NCBI GenBank assembly: GCA_019187405.1
Contig: JABAQZ010000007.1
Location: 62,001-126,000, forward strand
Direction: 5' to 3'
DNA from: Ignavibacteria bacterium
GTDB taxonomy: Bacteria; Bacteroidota; Ignavibacteria; Tepidaquicellales; Tepidaquicellaceae
DNA length: 64,000 nucleotides
Shown here: positions 25,207-34,042 of the stretch, in pieces
How positions within the stretch are numbered: position 1 is the stretch's first letter
Layout: every line of letters starts with the position of its first letter
Made by a program: the position numbers and the translations under genes
The notes under the pieces: generated by a model
The model's input: only the letters and a program-made list of their open reading frames with translations
Databases searched by the model: none
Told to the model about the DNA's origin: nothing

Positions 25207-26769
25207 ATGCAAATTACAGATATTTATAATAAAGAAACTTCAAATAACGAGATAAATCAGAATCCGGTAAACGGATCAAATCCAAATTCAAAAAAAGAAT
25301 ATAGAACTTCAGAAATACCTTCCGATTTAAATGATTTTTTCTTTTCAAGAAAAAGACATTTGCAGTTTTTTTCAAATAACTTTTATGAATTTGAATTATT
25401 TGGAAACAGAAATGAAGAGTTTGATAATTCGGTAAAAAAATATCAAACTCAGCTTACATATTTTTATATGAAAAAATACATGAATAAAGATGCAAAGATA
25501 CTGTATATCGGAGACAATAAGGATAAATATTTTAGAACTCTTGTAAATAATACTGAATATGAGTATTGGTTTATTGAAGATCCTCGCTTGCTGTCTGAAA
25601 TAAAAGATACATCTGCTTTCAATATTGAAAAGTTGAACAATAGACAACTAAAACGAGCTTCTTACTATGGATTTTTTGATATGATAATTACAATTTCCGG
25701 TATAGATAAATTGAATTTAGATGAATATGAACATGAAAGAAGAGATTTAAATATAAATCTTTTCAGATTATTGAAGCCGGGTGGTATATTAAATTTGCAA
25801 TTTTCGGGTACTTCTATAAATGGGAAACCAAAAATTAACAATTTGTTTTTTTCATTTTTTAAAGATTACTTTAGATATATTAATTCGGTTTATTATTATC
25901 GCAATCCCATAAATGAAATAAAAAATGAGAATTCTCTTTTATTTGAAGAGAATAAAAATGATAATACAAGCAGTAAGAAGTATTTTGCAAAAGAGGATAA
26001 ACAAACATTTAAGTTCTCGTTTAATATTTTACAAAAAAAAGAATTCCCTCTTATCTCAAAACATACTATTACGAATAATGCTAATTTCAGATTGAAGCGC
26101 CCTACATATTTTTTTCATCATTTGATTAAATGCGGTGGATCTTCTCTTGGAGCTATTTTAACAAAATGGTTTAATTTCGAAAATGACCTTTACGATAAAA
26201 TCGGTGGTAAACTTGGGTTTGATTATGGTGGAAATCTGAATAATTTTCTTAAATATAAATTCAATATTGAAAATCTTTCTAGCGACTGCTGTATAAGAGG
26301 TCATTTTCAACATAAAGATATTTTTATTGACCAGAGATACCCCGAAATATTCAATAGAAAAAATGAATACAGAGTTTTTACATTTGTTAGAGATCCTTAT
26401 AAAGTTTTACTTTCACTATATTATTTCGGCAGAAAAAGGGAGTATGATTATAAAGATATTTCGCTTGAAACATTTTTTAAATCTACAAGAAACTTTTTAT
26501 CATATTTGTTAAACTGTAATGAAGATAATTATAAAGAAATTCTTGACAGATATTATTTCATTGGTATTGTTGACAATATGCAGGAATCTATTGACAAGCT
26601 GGCAGACAGAATTGGAAATAGAAGAATTAAAGTCCCGTTATACAACACAACTAAAAAAGATACACAGTTAGAAAAAATTACTCCGGAATTTAAAAAATTT
26701 ATAAAAGAATATAATTCCCTGGATTATAAAATTTATAATTACAGTATCGAAAAATTTAACAAGTTCTGA
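25207..26769 (+). CDS. Methyltransferase-like domain fused to a sulfotransferase
   Basis: A 520-residue two-domain protein. The N-terminal half (about 35-230) has the FFFSRKRHLQFF opening, a weakened SAM motif ILYIGDNKDKYF, FDMIITISGIDKL and LFRLLKPGGILNLQF, so it belongs to the same family as the genes at 17184 and 18716 but has lost the glycines for SAM binding. The C-terminal half (about 295-520) is a Sulfotransfer_2-type domain: the 5'-phosphosulfate motif HHLIKCGGSS (304-313) and the 3'-phosphate motif FVRDPYKVLLSLYY (from 393) that bind PAPS. Directly behind cysCDN, it should use the PAPS made there. The acceptor, sugar or protein, is unknown. No signal peptide or membrane helix is seen. 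Confidence 0.85.
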   Translation: MQITDIYNKETSNNEINQNPVNGSNPNSKKEYRTSEIPSDLNDFFFSRKRHLQFFSNNFYEFELFGNRNEEFDNSVKKYQTQLTYFYMKKYMNKDAKILYIGDNKDKYFRTLVNNTEYEYWFIEDPRLLSEIKDTSAFNIEKLNNRQLKRASYYGFFDMIITISGIDKLNLDEYEHERRDLNINLFRLLKPGGILNLQFSGTSINGKPKINNLFFSFFKDYFRYINSVYYYRNPINEIKNENSLLFEENKNDNTSSKKYFAKEDKQTFKFSFNILQKKEFPLISKHTITNNANFRLKRPTYFFHHLIKCGGSSLGAILTKWFNFENDLYDKIGGKLGFDYGGNLNNFLKYKFNIENLSSDCCIRGHFQHKDIFIDQRYPEIFNRKNEYRVFTFVRDPYKVLLSLYYFGRKREYDYKDISLETFFKSTRNFLSYLLNCNEDNYKEILDRYYFIGIVDNMQESIDKLADRIGNRRIKVPLYNTTKKDTQLEKITPEFKKFIKEYNSLDYKIYNYSIEKFNKF

Positions 26770-26860
26770 TCCCAAACATAACAATGTCTGATTATCTAAA
26801 TAATCAAATTTTCTTTTCACCCAGTTACTTGTATTCCAAATTCAGTAAAGTATAAATTCA

Positions 26861-27652
26861 ATGATTAGAAAAGTATTTTCACAAGCTGAAAGAAAATTCA
26901 AGAAATTGAAAAAAGCAATAAGTAAAAATAAGGATGATAAGAGAAATGTAAAAAATTCTGGGAATACCGCAATTACTGGAGATATTAATTCATTTTTCAA
27001 ATACCTTCATGAAAGAGGATTCAGACCGCGTATTTTACTTGATGTTGGAGCTCATTCAGCTTCATGGTCAAGAATGTTCAAAAAAATATTTCCTGACATC
27101 AAAGCCATTCTCATCGAACCTCTGTCTGAAATGGAAGAACATCTTAAAAAATTTCAAACTGAATTTCCCGAAACAAAATATTATCTAGCTTGCGCAGGAT
27201 CTGAAGCCGGTATTAAATATCTAACTACCAAGACCTCTCTTGAAGGAGCTACGCTTTTATTAAATAAAAATGAAAGATTGCTTTCTGAAAATAGTCAGAG
27301 GGAAGTAAAAGTGATTACGATTGATTCGCTGCTTGATGAAGGCGAATTTGAAATTCCTGATTTTGTAAAACTTGACGTTCAGGGATTTGAACTTGAAGTG
27401 TTAAAAGGCGCCGAAAAATTGTTCGGCAAGACTGAAGCTTTCATTCTCGAAGTTTCCTTTTATGAATATATGAAAGGAATGCCTGTCTTTTTTGATATCG
27501 TAAAGTTTATGTATGACAAAGGTTACGAGGTTTATGATTTCCCGGGATTTTTGAGAAGACCTTACGACAATGCCCTTGGACAAGCCGATGTCTGCTTTGC
27601 CAAAAAGAATGGTATTTTGAGATCTTCCAATTCTTGGTTTAAGTCAACTTAA
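26861..27652 (+). CDS. FkbM family methyltransferase
   Basis: A 263-residue SAM-dependent O-methyltransferase. A lysine-rich N-terminal stretch precedes the domain, which shows ILLDVGAHSASWSRMF, an acidic LIEPLSEM, VKVITIDSLL, and the FkbM signature FVKLDVQGFELEVLKGAE. Members methylate hydroxyls of polyketides, glycolipids or glycans; in this setting a glycan or lipid acceptor is likely. It lies 91 bp behind the sulfotransferase gene and converges on the beta-helix gene with only 5 bases between stops. Confidence 0.88.
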   Translation: MIRKVFSQAERKFKKLKKAISKNKDDKRNVKNSGNTAITGDINSFFKYLHERGFRPRILLDVGAHSASWSRMFKKIFPDIKAILIEPLSEMEEHLKKFQTEFPETKYYLACAGSEAGIKYLTTKTSLEGATLLLNKNERLLSENSQREVKVITIDSLLDEGEFEIPDFVKLDVQGFELEVLKGAEKLFGKTEAFILEVSFYEYMKGMPVFFDIVKFMYDKGYEVYDFPGFLRRPYDNALGQADVCFAKKNGILRSSNSWFKST

Positions 27653-27657
27653 CAATT

Positions 27658-29949
27658 TTATCTCGAAGATCCTGTAACTTTTACAGATTTTCCGACTTTT
27701 CCTGAGCTAATCTTAATGAAATTATAATAATTTTTTTCTTCTTCTGGATCAAACTTAACAAACAAAACAGTAAATACTTTTCCGGATCCAGGTATTAAAT
27801 TTACATTTTCGTAAAATGGTCCTTCTTCGTTTTTGCTGATTTTGAATCCTTCGGGTGCTGTAACGCTCACATATTCTTTTATATTTTCTCCAATAACTCC
27901 AAACCATAGTTTACCTTGAGTCGCTTCTCTTTTTATATTTCCGAAATAAAGCGGTCCGTTTATTAAATATATTTCCGGTGAATCATCTGTATTTTTGTCG
28001 GCAAATAAAATTTCTGTTGACCAGGGAGGTAATTTCGTCGAACCAAAAAGAGAGTTTCCCGAAATATCTTTAAAAGAAAATTCGGGTTCAAGCAAAACAT
28101 TACTGCTGTCTTCGGTCATATTCATCAAAATTTTCGGATGCATAAAATTTTTACCTGTCAGAAAAACAGAATTATTCTCCATTGCGGGATTAATTTCATT
28201 TTTCCACTGACTAAAACTTAAAAGATTTTTTTTACTCTTGTTTTCTATTATGAATAAATCTTCCGAATTGGGATTAACAAAATAATTATTAAAAAATTTT
28301 CCGGGATGAAAGTTTGCATTACGTGTAATAAGCTGAATAAAATATTGATATTCATTCCGACCAAGAAATATATTATCGTTTATATTATTATTTTTCATTT
28401 CGTCCGCTCCTTGATAAAAATTTAATCCTACTGCGTTCCCGAAACAAAAATTGTCATAAATCCGATTTGCCGAACATCCATTGTTAAGGTTTATTCCGCT
28501 TAGTCCGCATCCGGTAATGGTATTTCCGTAAACTTTTAAATTGTTTGTTTTATCATCAAGATAAATTCCGGATGCAGCTACATGATTGTATGTTTTGTTA
28601 GTTCCTTCAAGATTTCCCGGTGAATTGAAAATGAAATTGTATCTCCATGTTGAATAAGAAGAATTATCTCCATAACACTTTATTGCGCTGCCGTCATTCA
28701 GTAAAAGCATCGAATTAAAAAGAATGTTTTTTTCAAGAACGTTATTATTCCCAATCGAATTTATTCCGTCATGTCCAGTATTGACAAGCAAATTTTTAAA
28801 CAAGTGATTCGAGTCGCTATTCAAAATTACTATTCCCGACATCCCGAATGCATCTCCGGTAGTTCCATATCCTGCAACCATTCCGGTATTTGTAAAGATG
28901 TTATTTGAAATAATTGTCTTAAAAGATTCCAAAATGTAAATTGCTTTTCCGTTAATTCCGTAAAACCTGCAATTATTTATTTTACAGTTTCTCGTGATGT
29001 TTGAAAAATTTATCCCAATCTGAAATTGTCCGATAAATCTGCAATTGCTTATTTGTATATTATCTTTTAAACCGGTAAACCAAATCCCATTTTCAAACTG
29101 AAATTTTATATCAATGTCTTTGATTACAAGATTATTCAAATTAAGCTTTGAAAAAATGGCATAATCATATATGCATGCCTCTGCAATCACTTTATTAATA
29201 TCCTGATTCGGCTCGGGTTTAAAATATAAAATACCTTTTCCTTTTTCTGTTTTTTTGAAAAACCATTCTCCTGCCGTATCAAGAATGCTTAATTTATTAT
29301 CGAGATAATAACCCCAGCCCGTCTGTAAAGGAAATACAGTTTTATCCGAAAATACAAAAGTACCTTTGGAAAAATTTTTTATTGTAGAATATTCGTAAGC
29401 CCAGTTAATGCTTCTTACTCTTACAGTAGATCCATTCCAGTAACCGTCTTGCTGATTAAGACTTTTATCCGTAAAGCCTCGATGGGGATCAGGTAATGTT
29501 TTTGATATTGTTAACATACCTGTATTCGGATATCTAGCAATTGTCATTTGCTTCCCGTTTACAAATAAATTCTTTACTTCAAAATTCACTTCCGCTTTGT
29601 AAATATTGTCTTTGTACAAAGTCCAGCCCTCAATCGGAATTGCCGCACTTATCACAGGATTATTTCCTTTGCCGTATGCGCCGATGGTTAAAGGAAATCT
29701 TTCATTTCCCGATGAAGTAAGATTAATCTGTCCCGTAAAATATCCGCCTCTTTCAAAATATACTGCGTCACCCGGCTTCAGATTGGGCATGAAGGAATTC
29801 AGTTTTTCGATTGAACGCCAGGGATAAACGGGAGAAAGTCCTTCATTTCGGTCATTGCCAGAATTAGATATGTAATAATTTTCAGCTCTGACAATTCCAT
29901 AATTCAGGAAAAAAATCAAATGAAATAAAAATATAATGAAGAGATACAA
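27658..29949 (-). CDS. Secreted right-handed parallel beta-helix protein
   Basis: A 763-residue exported protein. After a signal peptide (1-22, FFLNYGIVRA) it shows the start typical of pectate-lyase-like and chondroitinase-B-like helices: YYISNSGNDRNEGLSP, PWRSIEKLN, LKPGDAVYFERGGYF. Residues about 270-600 are asparagine-rich coils such as IQISNCRFIGQFQIGINF and VYGNTITGCGLSGI, which build the beta-helix. The last 100 residues form a separate beta-sandwich (LYFGNIKREATQGKL, VSVTAPEGFKISKNEEGPF), a module common in secreted Bacteroidota proteins. It may bind or cleave a polysaccharide, but no catalytic residues can be assigned. Start is TTG; no ATG or GTG is available upstream in frame. Confidence 0.82.
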   Translation of the reverse strand: MYLFIIFLFHLIFFLNYGIVRAENYYISNSGNDRNEGLSPVYPWRSIEKLNSFMPNLKPGDAVYFERGGYFTGQINLTSSGNERFPLTIGAYGKGNNPVISAAIPIEGWTLYKDNIYKAEVNFEVKNLFVNGKQMTIARYPNTGMLTISKTLPDPHRGFTDKSLNQQDGYWNGSTVRVRSINWAYEYSTIKNFSKGTFVFSDKTVFPLQTGWGYYLDNKLSILDTAGEWFFKKTEKGKGILYFKPEPNQDINKVIAEACIYDYAIFSKLNLNNLVIKDIDIKFQFENGIWFTGLKDNIQISNCRFIGQFQIGINFSNITRNCKINNCRFYGINGKAIYILESFKTIISNNIFTNTGMVAGYGTTGDAFGMSGIVILNSDSNHLFKNLLVNTGHDGINSIGNNNVLEKNILFNSMLLLNDGSAIKCYGDNSSYSTWRYNFIFNSPGNLEGTNKTYNHVAASGIYLDDKTNNLKVYGNTITGCGLSGINLNNGCSANRIYDNFCFGNAVGLNFYQGADEMKNNNINDNIFLGRNEYQYFIQLITRNANFHPGKFFNNYFVNPNSEDLFIIENKSKKNLLSFSQWKNEINPAMENNSVFLTGKNFMHPKILMNMTEDSSNVLLEPEFSFKDISGNSLFGSTKLPPWSTEILFADKNTDDSPEIYLINGPLYFGNIKREATQGKLWFGVIGENIKEYVSVTAPEGFKISKNEEGPFYENVNLIPGSGKVFTVLFVKFDPEEEKNYYNFIKISSGKVGKSVKVTGSSR

Positions 29950-30089
29950 TCCGCGTTCAGTAATATTATGATACCACTTTAATATAATTTTTACAATAAT
30001 AATTCCTATTTTTTATTTTAAATAATTTACATATTGACAATAAATATTTTCAGCTAATAAATTTTGCATTCATATTCTGCAGGTTATTA

Positions 30090-30794
30090 ATGAGTAAAAA
30101 AGTAGCCGTGATGCAGCCGTATTTTTTCCCGTATATTGGGTATTTTCAGTTGATCAATTCTGCAAACGTTTTCGTTAATTTTGATGATGTGAATTTCATA
30201 AAAAAGGGCTGGATAAGCAGAAATTACATTCTCAATAAAGATAAACCGTTTTTGTTTTCCATTCCTTTGGAAAAACCAAGTCAAAACAGGTTGATCAGAG
30301 ATTTAAGCATCAACAATGTATCGGATTGGAAAATAAAATTTTTAAAAACAGTAAGTCATTTTTATAAAAATGCCGTTTGCTTCAATGATGTTTATAAAGT
30401 AATCGATGATGTAATAAATTTTGAAAGTAATAATTTATCTGAATTTGTATTAAACAGCATCAAAAAAATTGCCGGGTTCTTAAACATTAAAGTAAAATTT
30501 ATCGACAGCTCTTCAAAATATAATAACAGTGATCTTAAAAGAGAAAACAGGATTATCGATATTTGTAAAAAAGAAAAAGCCGGTGAATACATAAATCCCA
30601 TTGGCGGAGTCGCTCTTTATTCGAAATCAGACTTTGAATCCTGCGGCATTAAACTAAGCTTTCTTAAATCAGGTAAAATCAGATATAAGCAGTTTAACGA
30701 TAATTTCATTGACAATCTTTCGATAATAGATATCTTAATGTTTAATCCTAAAGAAAGAGTTTCGGAGTTGCTAAATAATTATAAAATAATTTAA
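30090..30794 (+). CDS. WbqC-like family protein
   Basis: A 234-residue protein with the WbqC family pattern: VAVMQPYFFPYIGYFQL at the start, FDDVNFIKKGWISRN, SIPLEKPSQ, YINPIGGVALY and LSIIDILMFN. WbqC-like proteins occur in O-antigen and amino-sugar gene clusters, but their activity is uncertain; a role in making or transferring an acylated or aminated sugar is suspected. The setting here, upstream of a FemAB-like acyltransferase and an aminosugar N-methyltransferase-like gene, agrees with that. It is divergent from the beta-helix gene with 140 bp between. Confidence 0.85.
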   Translation: MSKKVAVMQPYFFPYIGYFQLINSANVFVNFDDVNFIKKGWISRNYILNKDKPFLFSIPLEKPSQNRLIRDLSINNVSDWKIKFLKTVSHFYKNAVCFNDVYKVIDDVINFESNNLSEFVLNSIKKIAGFLNIKVKFIDSSSKYNNSDLKRENRIIDICKKEKAGEYINPIGGVALYSKSDFESCGIKLSFLKSGKIRYKQFNDNFIDNLSIIDILMFNPKERVSELLNNYKII

Positions 30795-30959
30795 TCTGAC
30801 ATTAAAGCTTTATTGATTTAATAATGTGTTTACTTAATGTTTTCTTTTATAAAAGCAAAAAGGTAAATGTATTTTCCCGGAAAAATTAAATATAAAAGTA
30901 GCATAATAGCTTTTGAATTTTTAAGTGAAAACAACGGGAAAACTTTCTGATTCATTTAT

Positions 30960-31292
30960 CGGGTTTTACTTTTGTTGAAACTCCCGATGATTTTTATGAA
31001 AATATTTTTGAATAACTCGGAATGATACAACCGTTTTGCACGAGACTTGCGTTGTATAGATCAGGATAATTTAAAAGAAGCTCTTAATACATCCAAAAGT
31101 TTTCATGAGTTGCCCGAAAACAGAATACTTATCTCAGGAATTGCTTTGAGTGTTTGTTTAAAATATGTAAAGTTGTTTTTTTCATGATCATTGATTACTT
31201 CACGAAAGAAATGCTTACTTTACTAGCAAACCGGGCGGAAGAAATCTGGTCAAAGGAGCATTTACTTAAAAATCAACTGGTTAAAATTTGAA
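30960..31292 (+). pseudogene. Decayed coding relic in an intergenic gap
   Basis: The 565-bp gap after 30794 contains short coding-like stretches in shifting frames: VETPDDFYENIFE before a stop near 31015, DQDNLKEALNTSKSF and HELPENRILISGIAL at about 31059-31185, and TKEMLTLLANRAEEIW at about 31202-31290. They read like pieces of one protein broken by frameshifts and stops. I do not recognize the family, and no intact gene is present. The rest of the gap shows nothing. Confidence 0.35.
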
Positions 31293-31359
31293 ATAATAAA
31301 TACAGTAAAATTTAGTTTGAACGATTTGATAGATATGACTTTTACAGAAATTTTTAATT

Positions 31360-32343
31360 ATGCATAAATGTATTGATCTTTCTTCGGAAAATGAATGGGA
31401 TGATGCATTAAAAGGAATTAGACATTCTATTTTCCATACCCGAGAATACTGCAAGGCAATTCAGCTTTCCGGAGAATCTAAAATATTTCTTTACTGTTTT
31501 GAAAAAGATGACGCAAAAATAATTTGTCCGTTAATTGAAAAGGAATATGTAGGTTATAAAGATATTTGTACGCCTTACGGATTTTCCGGATTTACGGGAA
31601 ATAAAGATTTTCCCGATTTTCCGAAATACTGGGATGAGTTTTCACGTGGAAAAAAATATGTCTGCAGTTATATCAGCATTAACCCTTTGTTCCAAAATAA
31701 TAGTTATTTTTCTGATAATGACGCATTCAGTAAAGCCAGTTTGTATTTTATTGATTTAAATGTTAGTCTTACCGAACTTTTTGAAAATCTTAATTCGAAC
31801 AGAAAGAGACAGTTGAAGAATTATAAAAAAACAGAGGCATTCTTTACGTATGACAAAACAGAAATAACGGAATTTTTAATTAAAAATTATTATGATTTTT
31901 TGAAAAGAATTAATGCATCGCAGGCAAATTATTTTAAAACGGAAACACTAAAACAAATATGCTCATTGGAAAACACATTCGCCGTTGGTTACAAATCAGA
32001 TGAAGAAATTATTTCCGTTTATATTTTTGGTTACACCAAATATTGTGCCGACTGTCTCTTTAATGTTTCGGTAGTCGAAGGAAGGCAATACACTCCTTTT
32101 TTATTATGGTGTGGAGTTAAATATTTCCGGACAAAGAAAATTCCGGTTATAAACCTTGGCGGCGGCAGTAACACTGGTGATAACATTGAACAGTCAAAAA
32201 TAAGATACGGAGCGTATGGATTGCCTTTTGTAAATCTGAAACAGATTTATTTTCAGGATATTTATGAAAAACTCTGCATGGAAAAAAAAGTATCTTCTGA
32301 TAAATCCGGATACTTTCCGGCTTACAGAAAAGTTATAACTTAA
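31360..32343 (+). CDS. FemAB/GNAT-type acyltransferase (Acetyltransf_6-like)
   Basis: A 327-residue protein of the BioF2-like/FemAB-like branch of the GNAT fold. It has the N-terminal FHTREYCKAIQLSG (target-region helix), an IICPLIEKEYVGYKDICTPY strand, NSNRKRQLKNYKKTE, and the late NLGGGSNTGDNIEQSKIRYG motif followed by PFVNLKQIYFQDIYEKL. Such enzymes acylate or aminoacylate sugars or peptides. The gene sits between a WbqC-like gene and an aminosugar methyltransferase-like gene, suggesting modification of an amino-sugar, though which acyl group is involved is unknown. Confidence 0.78.
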   Translation: MHKCIDLSSENEWDDALKGIRHSIFHTREYCKAIQLSGESKIFLYCFEKDDAKIICPLIEKEYVGYKDICTPYGFSGFTGNKDFPDFPKYWDEFSRGKKYVCSYISINPLFQNNSYFSDNDAFSKASLYFIDLNVSLTELFENLNSNRKRQLKNYKKTEAFFTYDKTEITEFLIKNYYDFLKRINASQANYFKTETLKQICSLENTFAVGYKSDEEIISVYIFGYTKYCADCLFNVSVVEGRQYTPFLLWCGVKYFRTKKIPVINLGGGSNTGDNIEQSKIRYGAYGLPFVNLKQIYFQDIYEKLCMEKKVSSDKSGYFPAYRKVIT

Positions 32344-32352
32344 TGAAAAATA

Positions 32353-33066
32353 ATGTATAAAAAATCAGCTTTATTTTATGATGCATTGTATCATTTCAAA
32401 GATTACGCAAAAGCGTCCGAAAGACTATTAAAAATCATAAACAAACATCATCCTGAAGCAAAAACCCTTCTCGATGTAGCTTGCGGTACGGGAAAGCATA
32501 TTGAACATATCAGAAAATTCATTAAGCCTGAAGGTCTTGACTTAAGCGATGAATTAATTGCAATCGCAAAGGAAAGATGTCCGGAATTAAACTTCTACAA
32601 AGGTGATATGACTGATTTCAATCTTGAAAAGAAATACGATGTAGTAACATGTCTTTTCGGCTCGGTTGCTTATTCAGGCACATTTGATAAACTCAAGAAG
32701 GCAATGAAATGTATGTCAGATCATTTAAATAAAAACGGATTGCTGATCATAGAACCATGGTTTAGCAAGGAACAATTCTGGCTTAACAGAGTAACAGCAA
32801 ATCATTATGATCATAAAGATCTGAAAATAACATGGATGTATACAAGCAAGCTCGAAGGAGACTGTGCTTTGCTCGACATAAATTATCTTGTAGGTACTCC
32901 GGATGAAGTATCCTGCTTCAATGAAAAACATTTGATAGGATTATTTACCGATTCAGAATACCGGAAGGCAATGACAGATGCAGGGGTCAGCGTAACTTTT
33001 GACGAAGAGTGTTTATTCGGAAAAGGAGTTGGCAACGGAATTTACATAGGCAATAAAATTTTATAG
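32353..33066 (+). CDS. Aminosugar N,N-dimethyltransferase-like protein (TylM1/DesVI type)
   Basis: A 237-residue SAM-dependent methyltransferase resembling TylM1 and DesVI, which dimethylate the 3-amino group of dTDP-amino-dideoxyhexoses. Matching elements are ALFYDALYHFKDYAKA at the start, LLDVACGTGKHIEHI, GLDLSDELIAIAKER, YKGDMTDFNL, VVTCLFGSVAYSGT, LLIIEPWFSKEQFW and HLIGLFTDSEYRKAM. The gene begins 9 bp behind the acyltransferase gene and 22 bp before a glycosyltransferase, so an unusual N-modified sugar is probably made and attached by this group. The exact sugar is inferred only by family. Confidence 0.82.
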   Translation: MYKKSALFYDALYHFKDYAKASERLLKIINKHHPEAKTLLDVACGTGKHIEHIRKFIKPEGLDLSDELIAIAKERCPELNFYKGDMTDFNLEKKYDVVTCLFGSVAYSGTFDKLKKAMKCMSDHLNKNGLLIIEPWFSKEQFWLNRVTANHYDHKDLKITWMYTSKLEGDCALLDINYLVGTPDEVSCFNEKHLIGLFTDSEYRKAMTDAGVSVTFDEECLFGKGVGNGIYIGNKIL

Positions 33067-33088
33067 ATTTAAAATTATTTTATACAGC

Positions 33089-34042
33089 ATGAAGGTCAGC
33101 GTTTGGATGACGGCATATAATCACGAGAAATACATTTGTCAATGTCTTGACAGCGTACTTATGCAGAAAACAAATTTCGAATTTGAAATCATTCTTGGCG
33201 AAGATTTTTCTTCCGACAACACAAGAGATATTGTAATTAATTACAAAAATAAATATCCGGAAAAATTCAAACTGTATTTACCCGATAAAAATATCGGCAT
33301 GATGAAAATGGACATGGCAACAAAACAGCTTTGCAGCGGCGATTACATTGCATTGCTCAATGGCGATGATTACTGGACTGACGATAACAAACTTCAGCTG
33401 CAGGCTGATTTGCTGGATAAAGACAGTGATGCAATAATGTGTTTTCATAAAGCAAGTTTAATCAATGAAGAAACCGGCGAAAACTTTGAATCTTATTTTG
33501 GAGAAGAAACAAATGAGCTTCCCATTGAATCATTGTTAAACGGATATAATCCGATAATGACGCCGACGGTAATGGTTAGAAATTGTTTCGAGCTTGAAAG
33601 CTGGTATGAAGAACTGCCTTACGGCGACATGCCTTTGTACTTAATGTTAGCTCAAAAAGGAAAAATAATGTATATTGACAAAAACATGAGTGTTTACAGG
33701 ATACATTCCAGCGGCAACTGGCAAGGCGAATCGGCTTATAATAATTTGCTTAAAGATCTTGATTTTTATAAGTTTATAAATGAAAAGCTCGATTATAAAT
33801 TCGACAAAAAAATTGATGATATATTTGCACAAAGATATTATGAACTTATCAAAGTATGTATTATGGCTGATAAAACCGATGAATCAAAAAAATTCTTTGA
33901 ATTGCTGGAAACCGGCTATAAAGATTTTTTTAATAAAAATGCCGATGATATGAAAACATTTTCAGAAATCATTTACAACGGTATTTACAAGAATAATCAC
34001 AGCGAATTATTGTCAAAGCCAATTAAGTGGAAAGTAAATTGA
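33089..34042 (+). CDS. GT2 family glycosyltransferase
   Basis: A 317-residue inverting GT-A enzyme: VSVWMTAYNHEKYICQCL, ILGEDFSSDNTRDI and the acidic YIALLNGDDYW, then FHKASLINEE and late YRIHSSGNWQG. It lacks membrane helices and would act at the cytoplasmic face. The C-terminal 60 residues are helical and variable. Its 3' end overlaps the giant glycosyltransferase gene by 16 bases, indicating coupled translation. Donor and acceptor are unknown. Confidence 0.88.
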   Translation: MKVSVWMTAYNHEKYICQCLDSVLMQKTNFEFEIILGEDFSSDNTRDIVINYKNKYPEKFKLYLPDKNIGMMKMDMATKQLCSGDYIALLNGDDYWTDDNKLQLQADLLDKDSDAIMCFHKASLINEETGENFESYFGEETNELPIESLLNGYNPIMTPTVMVRNCFELESWYEELPYGDMPLYLMLAQKGKIMYIDKNMSVYRIHSSGNWQGESAYNNLLKDLDFYKFINEKLDYKFDKKIDDIFAQRYYELIKVCIMADKTDESKKFFELLETGYKDFFNKNADDMKTFSEIIYNGIYKNNHSELLSKPIKWKVN

